This document shows, piece by piece, positions 1-10,202 of a DNA stretch of 64,000 nucleotides; the first letter of the stretch is position 1; each line of letters begins with the position of its first letter. The translations under genes were made by a program, and so were the position numbers. Below the pieces are notes generated by a model. That model had not been told where the DNA came from. It ran no database searches and saw nothing but the letters and a program-made list of their open reading frames with translations. This stretch comes from Kiritimatiellota bacterium (GTDB lineage Bacteria; Verrucomicrobiota; Lentisphaeria; Oligosphaerales; JAADHN01), in the NCBI GenBank assembly GCA_013151865.1, contig JAADHN010000166.1, positions 76,131 through 140,130 of the forward strand. The letters are read 5' to 3'.

Positions 1-59
1 ACAAAGGGGGCGTGAGCCGCGGGAGTTGTCGCTCTTCGCCAGGGGCTAGTCGCTGTCCG

Positions 60-230
60 CCTGAGGCGGACCCGTCTCTCCCGCCAAGCGGGATCGGCTG
101 CAGGGCGGCCTGCCCCGCTCAGCGGGACGAAGGTGGAAGGGCACGGACGCTTTCGGACGATCTTTCGCCGTTTCCGCCCGGAATGAACCCGCCGAGGGGT
201 GCATCGCCGAGTCCCGCTCGGCGGGAACGA
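60..230. repeat. Cluster of short CCCGC-N-GCGGG palindromes (dispersed repeat pieces)
   Basis: Three short palindromes of the form CCCGC-N3-GCGGG lie at about 78-93, 112-126 and 212-227. The first, read on the minus strand, resembles the core of the dispersed repeat described at 7784-7890 and 16915-17020 (cgatcccgc...ggcgggagag). No gene is visible between 1 and 330. Confidence 0.45.
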
Positions 231-329
231 AATCTCACCCAAAATCGCACTCGCGCGCGGCCACACACCCTTTGTGGCCGGGCTCCTCCTAACGCTGGTT
301 TTGCTCACGACGAGCCGAATTGAAGCTGA

Positions 330-812
330 CCTACGGCGCGTTGCGGCTACGTTCCACCGACGAATCGGATTTGGACCCGGCGTGGTACGTGGCCCCGCCA
401 TTCGTTCGGGACTTGCGCGGTCGCGTTGGATGGACTCCCGCATTTGGGCCACGAAGTTGCGTACAGTCTTGAATGCCTCGTCGAAGCCGGCGCGGGCGCC
501 GGCGCTGAGCCTGCGGACAAGATCGCTGTACCTGATGAGTTGCAGGAGTATGTCCGCGATCTCCGTCACCTGGCAGCAGTTGTTCCACGCGTTGGCGTCA
601 CTGCCGTAGTCGTGCCTCAGCTTGAACTCGTCGCCGCGCCGAACGCCCGTCGGCCGCCACAGATCCAACGTTCATGGTCCAGATGCGACGCTTACTTTTT
701 CTGGATGTTGAACTGTTGTTCGATGCTCTCTCTGCTGCATCCTCTTTTGTTTGCGATGATCGACACCTTGTCTCTGTTGGGCCGGTGGTCAGTGAGCCAC
801 GCCCAGAGCCCG
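330..812 (-). pseudogene. Degenerate C-terminal part of a DDE transposase
   Basis: On the minus strand two blocks in different frames resemble the C-terminus of a DDE-type transposase. The first block (about 812-692) reads LWAWLTDHRP, then IIANKRG and ESIEQQFNIQK, recalling the family pattern W-x-T-D, then IA-GR-RW-IE-x-FN-x-QK. It hits a stop at 692. About 50 bases later a second frame (about 640-361) reads DEFKLRHDYGSDANAWNN and then ITE-type helices (EIADILLQLIRYSDLV), matching the usual ELEH-Y-xx-D-NA-x-N plus IAHL-xx-L tail. The N-terminal catalytic part was not found. This is a remnant of an insertion sequence, not a functional gene. The family assignment is by pattern only. Confidence 0.55.
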
Positions 813-1138
813 CTCTCGCGTCTGCAAGCGTGTCTCCCACTCTCCCATGCCTCTGTTCGAGCCTGCGTGGCGTCCACGACCGCATCAAAACTCGACGCGG
901 CGGCGGTAATTCGCGCTTGCCTTACCGCGGCCGCGGGTTCCAAGACATTCTCCGCCCGGCCCCGGACACGTCCCTGGGGAAACGTTTTGTTCTGCACGGC
1001 ACCCTTCCCGGTTCGGAAACGCGCCCAGCAGTGTCTTCCGAGGACGGCAGCATGGTGGCGCCCCGAAACATCTGTATATTGAGACGGTTGCTCCAAACGT
1101 TTTGGGAACGGCCCAACCCGTTGACACAGGTGGCGCGC

Positions 1139-1474
1139 ATGTCTTCGTTTCACACCGTGAGGCACACGAGTCGGTTGGCCTTCCTCACCTGTTTGTGCGC
1201 CGTTGCGCCCGCTGCGACGCCGCATGTCATCCAGCTCGACGAGCGGGTGCTCCTGCCCGAAGACGGCTTGCTGCCGGGCAACGGCGACCTCTCGGCCAGT
1301 GTCCATCAGACCGCGGACCGAATCATTTGGCGATTCGGCAAGAACGACGTATGGGACAGGCGGCTGTATCCGAGCGACGACCTCTGCCGGGCGTGGCAAG
1401 ATCGGCTCGACCAGGGCGCACCGCCGGACGGCCACCTATCGACTCGCCAGAGGCACCCCGTGAAGGTGGGATAG
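1139..1474 (+). pseudogene. Truncated N-terminal fragment of a secreted glycosidase-like protein
   Basis: An ATG at 1139, preceded by AGGTGG, opens a 111-residue frame. It has a plausible signal peptide (about residues 1-26, ending near APAATPH) followed by LLPEDGLLPGNGDLSASV and IIWRFGKNDVWDRR. I recognise this as the kind of N-terminus (GNGDL plus WRFGKxDVWDRR) found on large secreted proteins of PVC bacteria, which normally run to many hundreds of residues. Here the similarity fades after YPSDD and the frame stops at 1474, so the rest of the gene is missing. It may be a deletion remnant linked to the transposase debris just upstream. Whether the short product is made is unknown. Confidence 0.45.
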
Positions 1475-1533
1475 CCCGCGCCGAAACGTGTGTGCGGCGG
1501 ACGCCGTCAGCAAAACGGCCGAAAGGTATCATT

Positions 1534-3390
1534 GTGCTGAAACTCGGTGTGGAAAGCGAAACTCGTTCCCCGGCGTGTGCCGGCCGGCCCCTGGGCGTTC
1601 TTGCCGCGGCCTGTTTGGGGCTGCCTGTGCTGTGGCTCTGGCTTTCCGCTGTCTTTGTCACGGTCGAACTCTACGACGGCTACGACGCCATTTGCAATGC
1701 CCGGTTTTTCATCGGAAACGGACCGTACTTCATCCCGAGTCGGGCCCCGCTCCTGGCTTTGGTGCTCACCCCGGCGGCATTACTGCACCGAGCCTTGGGC
1801 CTGCCGGCCTTGGCAGTATGGCCGTATCACCTGACCATGGCCGCATTGCACACCGCCTACTTGGTCGGGGTATTCGCCTTTCTCCGAAAACGACTTGGCT
1901 TGACCCCGGCCATGCTGGCCGCGTTCGCGTCTTCGGTCCTGAGCTTCGTGTTCTTCAGTTATGCGCCTTTCCTGAGCCGAGACATTGTTCCCGGCCTGCT
2001 GCTGATCGCCATGCTCGTGCTGACCGAACATTTTGTGGAACGACCGAGAATCGGAGTGTGGCTCGGTCTTGTGGCGCTGGGCGCCCTCTCCGTGTTGATA
2101 AAACAGACTTACGGCGTGTTCTGGGCGGCCATATTGGGGAGCCGTTGTCTGCCGTACTTGTTTCCGAAGCGGGTGTTTCGGAGAAGCGACTTCAAGACCT
2201 GGCTGGCGTTGACCGGCGGCGCGGTTGCCAGCGCTTTGGCATACTGGCTGATCATGGCCGTTGTGCTCAAGTCCACCTGGCCCCGGGAGCCGTTCCTCTT
2301 GTTGCCCTACAGGCAGCTCACGAAGGTGATGGAGCAATATCGCGGGACGGGCATCCGCTTCCCAATCTGGATTTATCTCCGGAATATGCCGTTCTATGGG
2401 TGGCTGTCACTGGCTGCGCTGGGTCCGGGCCTCTGGTACTGCCTGCGCGGCGACCGGTTTCGGCAAAGCCTGGCCCTGGTATGGCTGACGGCGTTCGGTA
2501 TGCTGCACTTGTCCGGTTTTCGGGAGGTTCGATACATGGCGTTCCTGGCGCCGCTGTCCGCTTTTCTCGGGGCCCATGCAATTGAAAAAGCTTTTCGACA
2601 CCGAGGCCTGTTGATAGCGGGCCTTGCGCTGTTGAGCCTGGACGTTTGGAGTGCCGGAAAAGAGGCGTTACGGCTTCGGGCCGGATTCTATCGGCGTTCG
2701 CCGGCGCGTCGATTCTGCGATACGCTCCTCGACAGCGACGGACGCCCTCGAAAGCCCGTATTCATGCAGGGGCCCCTGTCTTTCATGCCGCCGTTGAACA
2801 GTCCATTTGCCGGCGACCGATACCACCGCCTGTTTCATTTGGACAAACACCATCTCGTGTTCTTGTACGGCATTGCCCGCAGCGACCTTCGTTCCGTGCG
2901 CGATCCGCTGCACCAGTTGCGGACCGAGGCCGCGCTCTATCCCGGCTCCGTTCTCTTGACCGCCACTGCGCCGCTCGTGAATCCGGTTCGCTTTCGTGCC
3001 GGCCCGCCTGCAGGTATCGACAAGTTCGTGATGGCCGCGACGGTTTCCCGGAGGGTTGCGACGTTCGACCCCGTTGCGGCGGTCCGGAGTGGAATCGGGA
3101 AGGACGGTTTCAGGCTGATCTCAGTCGCCGGCCTGGGCAAACAACTCGGCAGCGTGTTGTGTCCTTGCCTGAAGACGCCCTCGGGGGACGCGCTCTTCCC
3201 GCTTGAGGTCGCCGGGCCGGACACTGTGCGAGTCCGGATGGACGGACCGGACCCGCCCCCCGCTCCCGGCGGGAAGCCATGGGAAATCTGGGGGTTCCAG
3301 GTTCGGGTCCTGGTTATTCCCGCCGCTTCCCGTCCCGGGCTGAGAATCGTCACTTCCCAAGCGCCGACCGGGAAGTCGGAACGTCGCTGA
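1534..3390 (+). CDS. GT39/ArnT-like polytopic membrane glycosyltransferase
   Basis: This is a 618-residue integral membrane protein of the dolichyl-phosphate-mannose mannosyltransferase / ArnT type, which moves a sugar from a polyprenyl-phosphate donor to an acceptor outside the cytoplasmic membrane. The first hydrophobic segment (about residues 19-40) is followed by a short extracytoplasmic loop with acidic residues (LYDGYDAICNARFF), as expected for the catalytic loop. About nine more hydrophobic segments follow up to about residue 390, then a soluble C-terminal domain of some 220 residues. The GTG at 1534 is chosen because GAAAGG lies 7 bases upstream and earlier sequence in this frame is unrelated. 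No sugar-nucleotide genes sit beside it, so the substrate is unknown. Confidence 0.65.
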   Translation: MLKLGVESETRSPACAGRPLGVLAAACLGLPVLWLWLSAVFVTVELYDGYDAICNARFFIGNGPYFIPSRAPLLALVLTPAALLHRALGLPALAVWPYHLTMAALHTAYLVGVFAFLRKRLGLTPAMLAAFASSVLSFVFFSYAPFLSRDIVPGLLLIAMLVLTEHFVERPRIGVWLGLVALGALSVLIKQTYGVFWAAILGSRCLPYLFPKRVFRRSDFKTWLALTGGAVASALAYWLIMAVVLKSTWPREPFLLLPYRQLTKVMEQYRGTGIRFPIWIYLRNMPFYGWLSLAALGPGLWYCLRGDRFRQSLALVWLTAFGMLHLSGFREVRYMAFLAPLSAFLGAHAIEKAFRHRGLLIAGLALLSLDVWSAGKEALRLRAGFYRRSPARRFCDTLLDSDGRPRKPVFMQGPLSFMPPLNSPFAGDRYHRLFHLDKHHLVFLYGIARSDLRSVRDPLHQLRTEAALYPGSVLLTATAPLVNPVRFRAGPPAGIDKFVMAATVSRRVATFDPVAAVRSGIGKDGFRLISVAGLGKQLGSVLCPCLKTPSGDALFPLEVAGPDTVRVRMDGPDPPPAPGGKPWEIWGFQVRVLVIPAASRPGLRIVTSQAPTGKSERR

Positions 3391-3766
3391 CCTTCCGCAC
3401 GCCCAACTCCCAAAACTCGCCGGGACGCACAAGCGGAACGGACGCGTGGGTTGACCTGCGATCAACATTTCGGTCCGCTTTCGCCGCATGGCACGACCCT
3501 CCCGCTCAGCCGGTTCGCCCTCCCAAAGTCATCGGCGGGGGCGAACGCTCGTTCTATCTGCTCGCCGCCAACTTGGCGTGGGTGAGTACTGGTTCCTTCC
3601 CATTGGCGCCGCAATACCCGAGGCGAATCGCAGACACCGTTGCACCGGTCCGAGTCGGAACTCCATCCTGCGACCGCGATGAGGCCGGGGATGCCCGAAC
3701 CTCGTTTCGTCGCTCACCCCGGCAACGACGCGCCTTTCGTCGTCGTATCCTCCCGTGTCCGGACGC
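3391..3766. other. Convergent intergenic region, nothing recognised
   Basis: About 376 bases separate the ends of two convergent genes. No gene, tRNA or clear terminator hairpin with a U-tract was seen. Confidence 0.4.
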
Positions 3767-6700
3767 TCATCGCACCAGCAGCACCCGCAATTCGTAAGGC
3801 TTCATCGGCAGTTCGAAGGCGGCCTTTCCCGGCCCGGTCGCGAGGATTTGAAGCCGACCTGCTTCGATCAGGTTCTGCCCTCGTCGGAGTACAGCCGGGA
3901 ACTGTACCGTCAATTGCACTGGACGGTCGTCGCAGTTGAGTATGGCGAGGCGGTTGCCGAAACGTCGGGCCCAGACACCGCCACGATACACCTTGGGTTC
4001 GACGTCCTTGCGCGGCGCCGCGGGCGGCTCCGCCGCATACCCGCCGGCAACGAAGGATGACGCGTCTTCGCCTTCCCCGACCGGTATGGCGCGGAACGCC
4101 CGGGCCCAGGCACGCAAATCGGACTCATGGCCGTAGGTGCCGCGCTCCCATGAAAACAGGTTGAGCGTGTGACAGTTTGTGACTGCGAGGCTGTAGGCGA
4201 TGGGTTCGAAATAGTAGCGTTGGAGCGGGTACATGGTGGCAGCCCCCCAGAAGCTCGTGTGGAACTCGCCCTGGGGAAACACGCCGCTTTCTTCCCAGTA
4301 ATTGTGGTACAACTCACACGCATTGCCTTCGGCGCCGTTGTACATCTGCGCCACGCCGGACGCATAATGGAATGCCTTCATCGCACCGTGGTTTCTGGCG
4401 TATTGCCCGGAGTAGGTGAAATAGCGGTCGGCGGCAATCATCATGCCCCGCTGCAGCAGGATGCCTTTGTCGTTCCGGAACAGGCGGGGATCTACGCCGT
4501 GATAAATCATGCACTGCAGGGGCGTGGTTCCACTCGGCCAGTAGATGTTCCAAGCCGGTGTCTCCGACGGCATGTCACAGCTAATCATCAGGTTCAGATC
4601 AGGACGATAGCTGCGCACGAGGTCCCGGCACCGCAGCCAAAATTGCCGAGTCTTGTCGCACCGCCAGCGGAGCCACCGGTCCCAGCAATTGGCACGAATC
4701 CATGCGTACGAAGTCGGCTTCCCGTCCGGCACGGCGATGCCCGTCTCGCGGCGAAAGAGGGCCACGTCCCATTTCGAGTACCCCGTGTATTGGTCGCTGG
4801 CGCCGAGGGTCGAACCGCCGAAACAGAGACCGATCTTGCCGTTGACACGGAACCCGACGGCCGGGACCGTGGGGTCCTTGCCGCAGGTCTCGAGGATCTC
4901 TTTCAGGGTGTCCAGCAACGCCTGTTGCACTTCCGGTCGCAACGGATCGGGCAACGGGGGCCGACTGCGAAAAAAGAATACCGGCTTGCCGTTCCGGTTC
5001 CGCAGCATGGAGTCCGCTGTAAAGCCGAACTTGCCTTCTGGCACCGACAAAGACGTGACGATGGGGATCACCTGGATGCCGACGGCACGGCATTGAGCCA
5101 GCAGTTCCGCCATCAGGTTTGCATCGCTGTGCGGCCACATCTTTGCTGGGTAGTAGGCCACGCCCGTGGTGTCCCCGCCGTCGACGGCATTGAACTCCAA
5201 GAGGTTGACACCGCAAAACCTCAAGTAATCGACAAAGCCGCGGACGGATGCCTTGCGTTCCCGCTCGGTCTGACCGCGGAACCCGTAGAGCCGATTGATG
5301 TACGCCGGGTGTGTCAAGTACATGCCGAGGCGCCGTTGCCGCCCGGGGGGGGCAAAGGTCGCGACCGGCCGTGAGGCGAGAGTATCAAGCAATTCGAACA
5401 GCCAGACATGGCTGACTGCCGCCCCGTTCAACGGATCGTCGCGGTCTTCCTCGACCGGCCATCGCGAAACGGTGAAACGGACCGCTCTGGTGCGGGGATA
5501 AAAGAGGAACCCGTGCTCGAAAACGCGCCCATCGCAGGGATACTCGCGCCCGGTGTAGACACCGCCGCCCACGTTGTCCCACGGCGGTTGGACTCGCAAT
5601 GTGGTGTATCGCTCGCGGTCATTCACGCTCTGGAACACCAGCAGGTGCGGATCTTGAGCGTGAACGCAAGTGACCGTGTAGGCGAAATAGGAAAGGCGCC
5701 GGCGTGCAGAGGTGAGCCGGAATTTTCTTCCGCCGATTTGGACCACGCGCGATTTGCCGCCGAGTCGACCGTCGTCGCTGAAGTCATGGTCCGTTTTGCT
5801 GCAATCGACGTGATCGACCAGTCGCACCCGGATGAAATCCGCGCCCGACGGCCCGCCGTTCCGGGCGATGTCGGCGATCACGGGTCGCGAGTCGATCGAG
5901 GCGAGCGCGACACGGGCGCCCTCGGCCTCGCAGTAGTAGACGCCGTCGGAGCCGCGCAGTGGGATATAGTCGACGCCATCGACCTCGATGGCGTCGTCCC
6001 GAGTGCGCCAAGCATGTCTGCGCCCCTGCGGGTCCACGAAAAAACCGTCTGTCGCCCGGGCGGCGGGTGTGCGCAGTTCCAGCGCGGCAGCAGGGGGCGA
6101 GCGCTGAAACAACGTCGATCCGACGCGTGCGTCGGGGCGATTCGCATAATAGCATCCGCGCACTTCCAGGGCGATGTCGATCTTGCCGCTATCCAAGAAG
6201 TATCCGGCGGTCGGACCGATGCGCATTGCGAACGACTCCGTATGTTCTCGACCGGCCTGCCACTGGGTCGTCGGCGTCGTGGGCTCGATGACGCACAAGT
6301 CGGCGAACGAGTCGTTGTCCTGCCGTCCCATCAGGACGACTGGATAGTCATGTTTCAACGGTTTCTCCACCCGCCAAGTGGCCGTGATCCGAAAGGGCGC
6401 GCCGACCGCGATCCGGCTTGGAAGTCTCGCCTGCTCCAGCACGAGAGGCTGCTTCGGTCCGAGATAGGGAAGCTCGAAACGAACCTGCGTCGCCCACGGA
6501 GCGCACGGCTGTTTCCCGACCGACGTGGCCCGAGCCCAGTGACTGTCGTCGAACTCAATGCCGGCCCAGCCGGGCTCCGCGTGCTTGGAAACACGCCATG
6601 AAGCGTCGCTGATTACGTGCACGAACGTACCGTCCCGAGCGGTACCGCCCAGCTCGAGCAACAACCCGGCGGCGCCGGGCGCCGCGTTGACGCATTTTAC

Positions 6701-7533
6701 GGCCAGCACGTTCTTACCGGGACGAAGGAGTGAAGCCACGGCGTAGGTTTCGGGCGTATACCAGTCGTCTCCTTTGCCGAGCAATTTGCCGTTCAAGTAC
6801 AATTCGTAACCATTGTCGCAGGTTGCAACCAGTATTGCCTCTCGCATCGGGCCGGGTACTTCAAACACCTTGCGCATGAAACGGGTGAGTTCCTTGTCCG
6901 TGCCGGACGACCAAATCCAATAGGCGTTCCATTTGCCTTGGAAAAAAGGACGCGGCGGTGCCGGCGGGGGGGGACGGTAAGGGTGAAACGTCTTCAAAAC
7001 TTCTCCCGCCGGAACGGAAATGCGGACATCCCTGACCGCGCCGGGGCAGAGCTGCCGCCGGAAGGCCATGAAGCCGCGCTTGTAGTCGTCATCCCGCAGC
7101 GTCGCCACAACTTTACCCCCCACGACGGCTCTGAAGCGCCCGCCCCGCCGACCCCTTCGACACGCACGTCGACCCACTCGCCGGACTTCGGCGCCGTGCC
7201 GGTTCGGCTCCCACAGAGATGCCAAAACGACTCGCCCGGACTGCGTTTCAGAAAACCGGGCGGGTTCCCACCGGAAGAGCGAGTGTCAATTCGGAAGAGG
7301 TAATACACATCGCTGTCGATGTCGTAACGGAACATCAACTCGACAAGGCCCGCCGCGTCGATACGGCATCGATACGATATGCTGAAGTCGCCGACGTCGT
7401 TGACATTCAGCAGTTGCACACCGCGGTCGAGCGTCATGTCTTTGGCTTTGAAGGCAGGTCCCCATTGCCGCCCAATCGCAGCCCCGGCAAAACAAAGAGA
7501 GAGCACGCCGATCTTCAACCACGTTCGTTTCAT
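3767..7533 (-). CDS. Giant secreted multi-domain glycosidase-like protein, frameshifted as read
   Basis: The ATG at 7533 (AAAAGGAG 10 bases upstream) starts a signal peptide (MKRTWLKIGV..., residues 1-22) and a concanavalin/DUF1080-like jelly roll (about 25-165). At about 7142-7150, inside a G-rich stretch, the frame must change: the first frame reads VRVEGVGG and the other continues GRFRAVVGGKVVATL. Restoring one base gives a protein of about 1255 residues. After a proline-rich linker (RPPPPAPPRP) comes a galactose-binding-like domain (WNAYWIWSSG, ELYLNGKLLGKGDDW), then beta-rich modules. A TIM-barrel-like region follows from RRLGMYLTHPAYINRLYGF through LRFCGVNLLEFNAVDGG to LNLMISCDMPSETPAWN, and a C-terminal beta sandwich ends it. 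Function is probably extracellular polysaccharide breakdown; substrate and catalytic residues are not assigned. Confidence 0.6.
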
Positions 7534-8398
7534 CCGCGAGCGCTCCTTTTCGGTATCCCCGCTTGCTCCTGTTCGCGCCGGTCCCGCTCAAGAGGTTTTG
7601 CGCCTGCCGCCGTCGTCGGACCGACTCGATTGAGGCTTCGTGTTTTTGACGTCTGCCCCCATCTGCCGGGCGGAAGTTCGTTTTACGCTGCGCGCAACGT
7701 CAGAAGTGCGTCATCGGACTCACCCACACGAAGCGAAGACCCCGCAACATGTACCGATTGAGCGCACGGTCCGGACGATTTCGTATGGAGGACGATCCCG
7801 CCGGGCGGGAGAGCCGTGTCTTCCGGAATGCGGCCGCGGAACGTTGCTTGCCGGCCGGCGAATGTGCGCGTTCCATTTGCGCGGCGCAGAGGAATTCCGG
7901 AAGAACGATGTTACGGTCGGCAACGTGTTGCGAGCCGCGGGGCCGACCTTGCAGAACCGGGCGACGTCGGAAGCTTTTTTGCAACATAGCGGACCTTGCG
8001 GCAAACACGAGTGAGACAACTGCGCTGCTCCGAGAGATTGCCAAGGTGCCGGGCTTGAAGGCGAGCCCGAACTCGGAGTACCGGACAACGCGTTTGACAC
8101 TGCCCATCGGCAGTCGTATCTTCAACGAGATAGAGGGTGCGACTCCCGGGGGTGCCGCTCAGCCCTGCTGTATTTCGCCTATTGCGATCATCCGCGGCGA
8201 CAACCCGGGTCGCATCCGGAACACCCCACGTCGTCCGAACCGGGTTGGCCCGGAGGGCGCCGATCGGTCCGGCCATGAAAATCGATGCTCGCGACCCGCG
8301 CAGGGCCCAACGATGCTTCCCTTGGCGATCTTGGCGGCGCGAGCGAAGCGGGCGCGAGGAATCCGGATTCGAACCAGTCAGCACGAGGACGGGTTGCC
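7534..8398. other. Divergent intergenic region carrying a dispersed repeat copy
   Basis: About 865 bases lie between the giant secreted-protein gene (minus) and the GT2 gene (plus). No coding sequence is convincing. The stretch 7784-7890 matches the dispersed repeat listed separately. No clear -35/-10 pair was found for the GT2 gene. Confidence 0.4.
7784..7890 (+). repeat. Dispersed intergenic repeat, copy A
   Basis: Contains tggaggacgatcccgccg followed by GGCGGGAGAGCCGTGT, nearly the same as bases 16976-17010, and further on gcgcgttccatttgcgc, similar to the exact 20-base string shared by copies C (56167-56186) and D (46368-46387, inverted). Confidence 0.55.
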
Positions 8399-9385
8399 AT
8401 GAGCCAAGCGTGCAAACGGCCGAACACACCGCGTGTGTCGGTCATCGTGCCGATCTACAACGAACAGGACACCGTAAGCGAGCTCTGCCGCAGGATCGAA
8501 GAGGCGCTCCGCGATTGGGGCAGCTACGAGGTCATTCTGGTTAACGACGGTTCCACGGACGGCTCGCGCACGGCAATCAACGAACGCTGCCGACAGGCGT
8601 CTCACGTGACGGCAGTTCATCTCCGTCGCAATTTCGGACAAACGGCCGCCATCATGGCGGGGATCGACGTGGCGCGGGGAGAAATCCTCGTTCCCATGGA
8701 CGGCGATCTGCAGAACGATCCGGCCGACATTCCGCGCCTGGTGGCGGAACTGGACAACGGTTTCGATGTCTGCTCGGGATGGCGCCGGGATAGAAAGGAC
8801 AACTTCGCACGACGAATCCTGCCCAGCCGTGCCGCCAATCTTCTGATTTCCTGGATTTCCGGCGTGCGGCTTCACGATTACGGATGCACCCTGAAGGCCT
8901 ACCGCCGGAAAGTGATCAAGGATCTGAGGCTCTACGGGGAGATGCATCGATTCATCCCGATTTATGCAACTTGGCAGGGGGCGCGAGTTACAGAACTGCC
9001 GGTAACGCATCACCCCCGCCGGTTCGGTCGGTCGAAGTACGGTCTGGAGCGGACGCTCAAAGTCGTGCTCGACCTCATTGTCCTGAAGTTCTTGGCGGAT
9101 TATTCCCAGAAACCGATCTATGTGTTCGGGGGATTCGGGCTGCTGAGCATCCTCGGCGCATTTGTGTGTTTCGGACTCATGGTCTACTACAAATTCTGGG
9201 GCGGAAAGTCATTCATCGCCACGCCCCTCCCCTCCCTGGTAACCATGCTGTTCCTAATGGGATTCATTTCCATTCTGATGGGGTTGATAGCCGAATTGGT
9301 CATGCGGACGTATTATGAATCGCAGGGGAAAAAAACCTACCTTGTAGACGAGGTCGTCCGTCCCTATCAAGCCGAGGAACAGTAG
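8399..9385 (+). CDS. Family 2 glycosyltransferase with C-terminal membrane anchor (GtrB/ArnC/DPM1-like)
   Basis: This 328-residue protein is a polyprenyl-phosphate glycosyltransferase of the GtrB/ArnC/DPM1 type, which loads a sugar from a nucleotide donor onto a lipid carrier on the cytoplasmic face. Residues 10-230 carry the GT-A fold: VSVIVPIYNEQ at the start, VILVNDGSTDGS, then the metal-binding MDGDLQNDP (DxD). Two long hydrophobic segments follow (YVFGGFGLLSILGAFVCFGLM and the segment around LVTMLFLMGFISILMGLI), typical of the subgroup. It starts at the ATG at 8399. Together with the GT39-like gene at 1534 it could form a donor-loading plus transfer pair, but they are 5 kb apart, so this is only a suggestion. 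Confidence 0.85.
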   Translation: MSQACKRPNTPRVSVIVPIYNEQDTVSELCRRIEEALRDWGSYEVILVNDGSTDGSRTAINERCRQASHVTAVHLRRNFGQTAAIMAGIDVARGEILVPMDGDLQNDPADIPRLVAELDNGFDVCSGWRRDRKDNFARRILPSRAANLLISWISGVRLHDYGCTLKAYRRKVIKDLRLYGEMHRFIPIYATWQGARVTELPVTHHPRRFGRSKYGLERTLKVVLDLIVLKFLADYSQKPIYVFGGFGLLSILGAFVCFGLMVYYKFWGGKSFIATPLPSLVTMLFLMGFISILMGLIAELVMRTYYESQGKKTYLVDEVVRPYQAEEQ

Positions 9386-9464
9386 CCCGAGCCCGGCGGC
9401 GTCCGAAAAAAGATTCGCGTCCAAGCGCGGTATTCCCGGGCACGGTCGAGTTCACCGCTTTTCT

Positions 9465-10202
9465 TCATTTCTGCGCCGAGAGGTTTTGTACAGGACAGCA
9501 CCGCACCACCCAGTGCAGGGGAAGAAGGGCCGACGGAATTGCACGAATTTTCTCCAAAGCCAGGGCGCCGTCAATGACACGGCGCAGAAGGGTCAGATCG
9601 AAGCGGTGCAGGTGCCATTCGTTCGCCCCTGCGGGAGAATCGTAACCCGAAGCAATTCCCGAGGTCTTTCCGCCCAGGACGAAACGCCGCATTCCCAACC
9701 GGCCGACCCATCCCTTCAACCGTTCGATCAACGGTTCGTTGGGAATCGTCAGAACCACCCGCGCGCCGGGTGCGGCCACCCGTGCAAGTTCGCGAACCAG
9801 CCGCCCGGGATGCGGAACATGCTCGATGACTTCCGTACACACCACGGTATTGAAAACACCGTCCGCAAAAGGCAGCTGTCGACCGTCTGCCAAGATGAGA
9901 AGCGCGGACCTTCCCGCCAGGCGAAAGCGTGCCTTTTCCCGGAGGATGTACTCGGACAAGTCGACTCCGACAAGACGCTCCGCGGAAAAGCGGCTCAACA
10001 CCATTCCCGCGCCGCAGCCGACCTCCAGAAGTTGCCTGGGGCTCCCTGCCGACTCCAACACGGCACGGACCCGGCCGCGTTCCACCCAACGGATGATGGC
10101 GCTGGAACGCAGGTGAAACCCCTCGCTATCATGTACCCGGCTCATTTCTTCGTTCCAACGCCGGTATTCCTCAGCATCTCGGAAAGAGCGTCGCGCAGGC
10201 AT
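9465..10202 (-). CDS. Class I SAM-dependent methyltransferase
   Basis: This 245-residue protein has the Rossmann methyltransferase motifs in order: motif I LLEVGCGAGMVLSRF (about residues 58-72), the acidic VGVDLS after strand 2, ADGRQLPFADGVFN, and motif IV-like VVCTEVIEHVPHPGRLV followed by VVLTIPNEPLIERL. The layout is that of methyltransf_11/UbiE-like small-molecule or glycan methyltransferases; the substrate cannot be told. It is convergent with the GT2 gene (79 bases apart). A perfect TATAAT at 10223-10228 suggests a very short leader. Confidence 0.85.
   Translation of the reverse strand: MPARRSFRDAEEYRRWNEEMSRVHDSEGFHLRSSAIIRWVERGRVRAVLESAGSPRQLLEVGCGAGMVLSRFSAERLVGVDLSEYILREKARFRLAGRSALLILADGRQLPFADGVFNTVVCTEVIEHVPHPGRLVRELARVAAPGARVVLTIPNEPLIERLKGWVGRLGMRRFVLGGKTSGIASGYDSPAGANEWHLHRFDLTLLRRVIDGALALEKIRAIPSALLPLHWVVRCCPVQNLSAQK

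Noticed and set aside
5408-6601. 397-codon plus-strand frame inside the giant secreted-protein gene
   Set aside because: The minus strand has domain-level support throughout this region.
7139-7152. Programmed frameshift in the giant secreted-protein gene
   Set aside because: No slippery heptamer, stop-codon arrangement or stimulatory signal like that of prfB; a lost base in a G-run is simpler.
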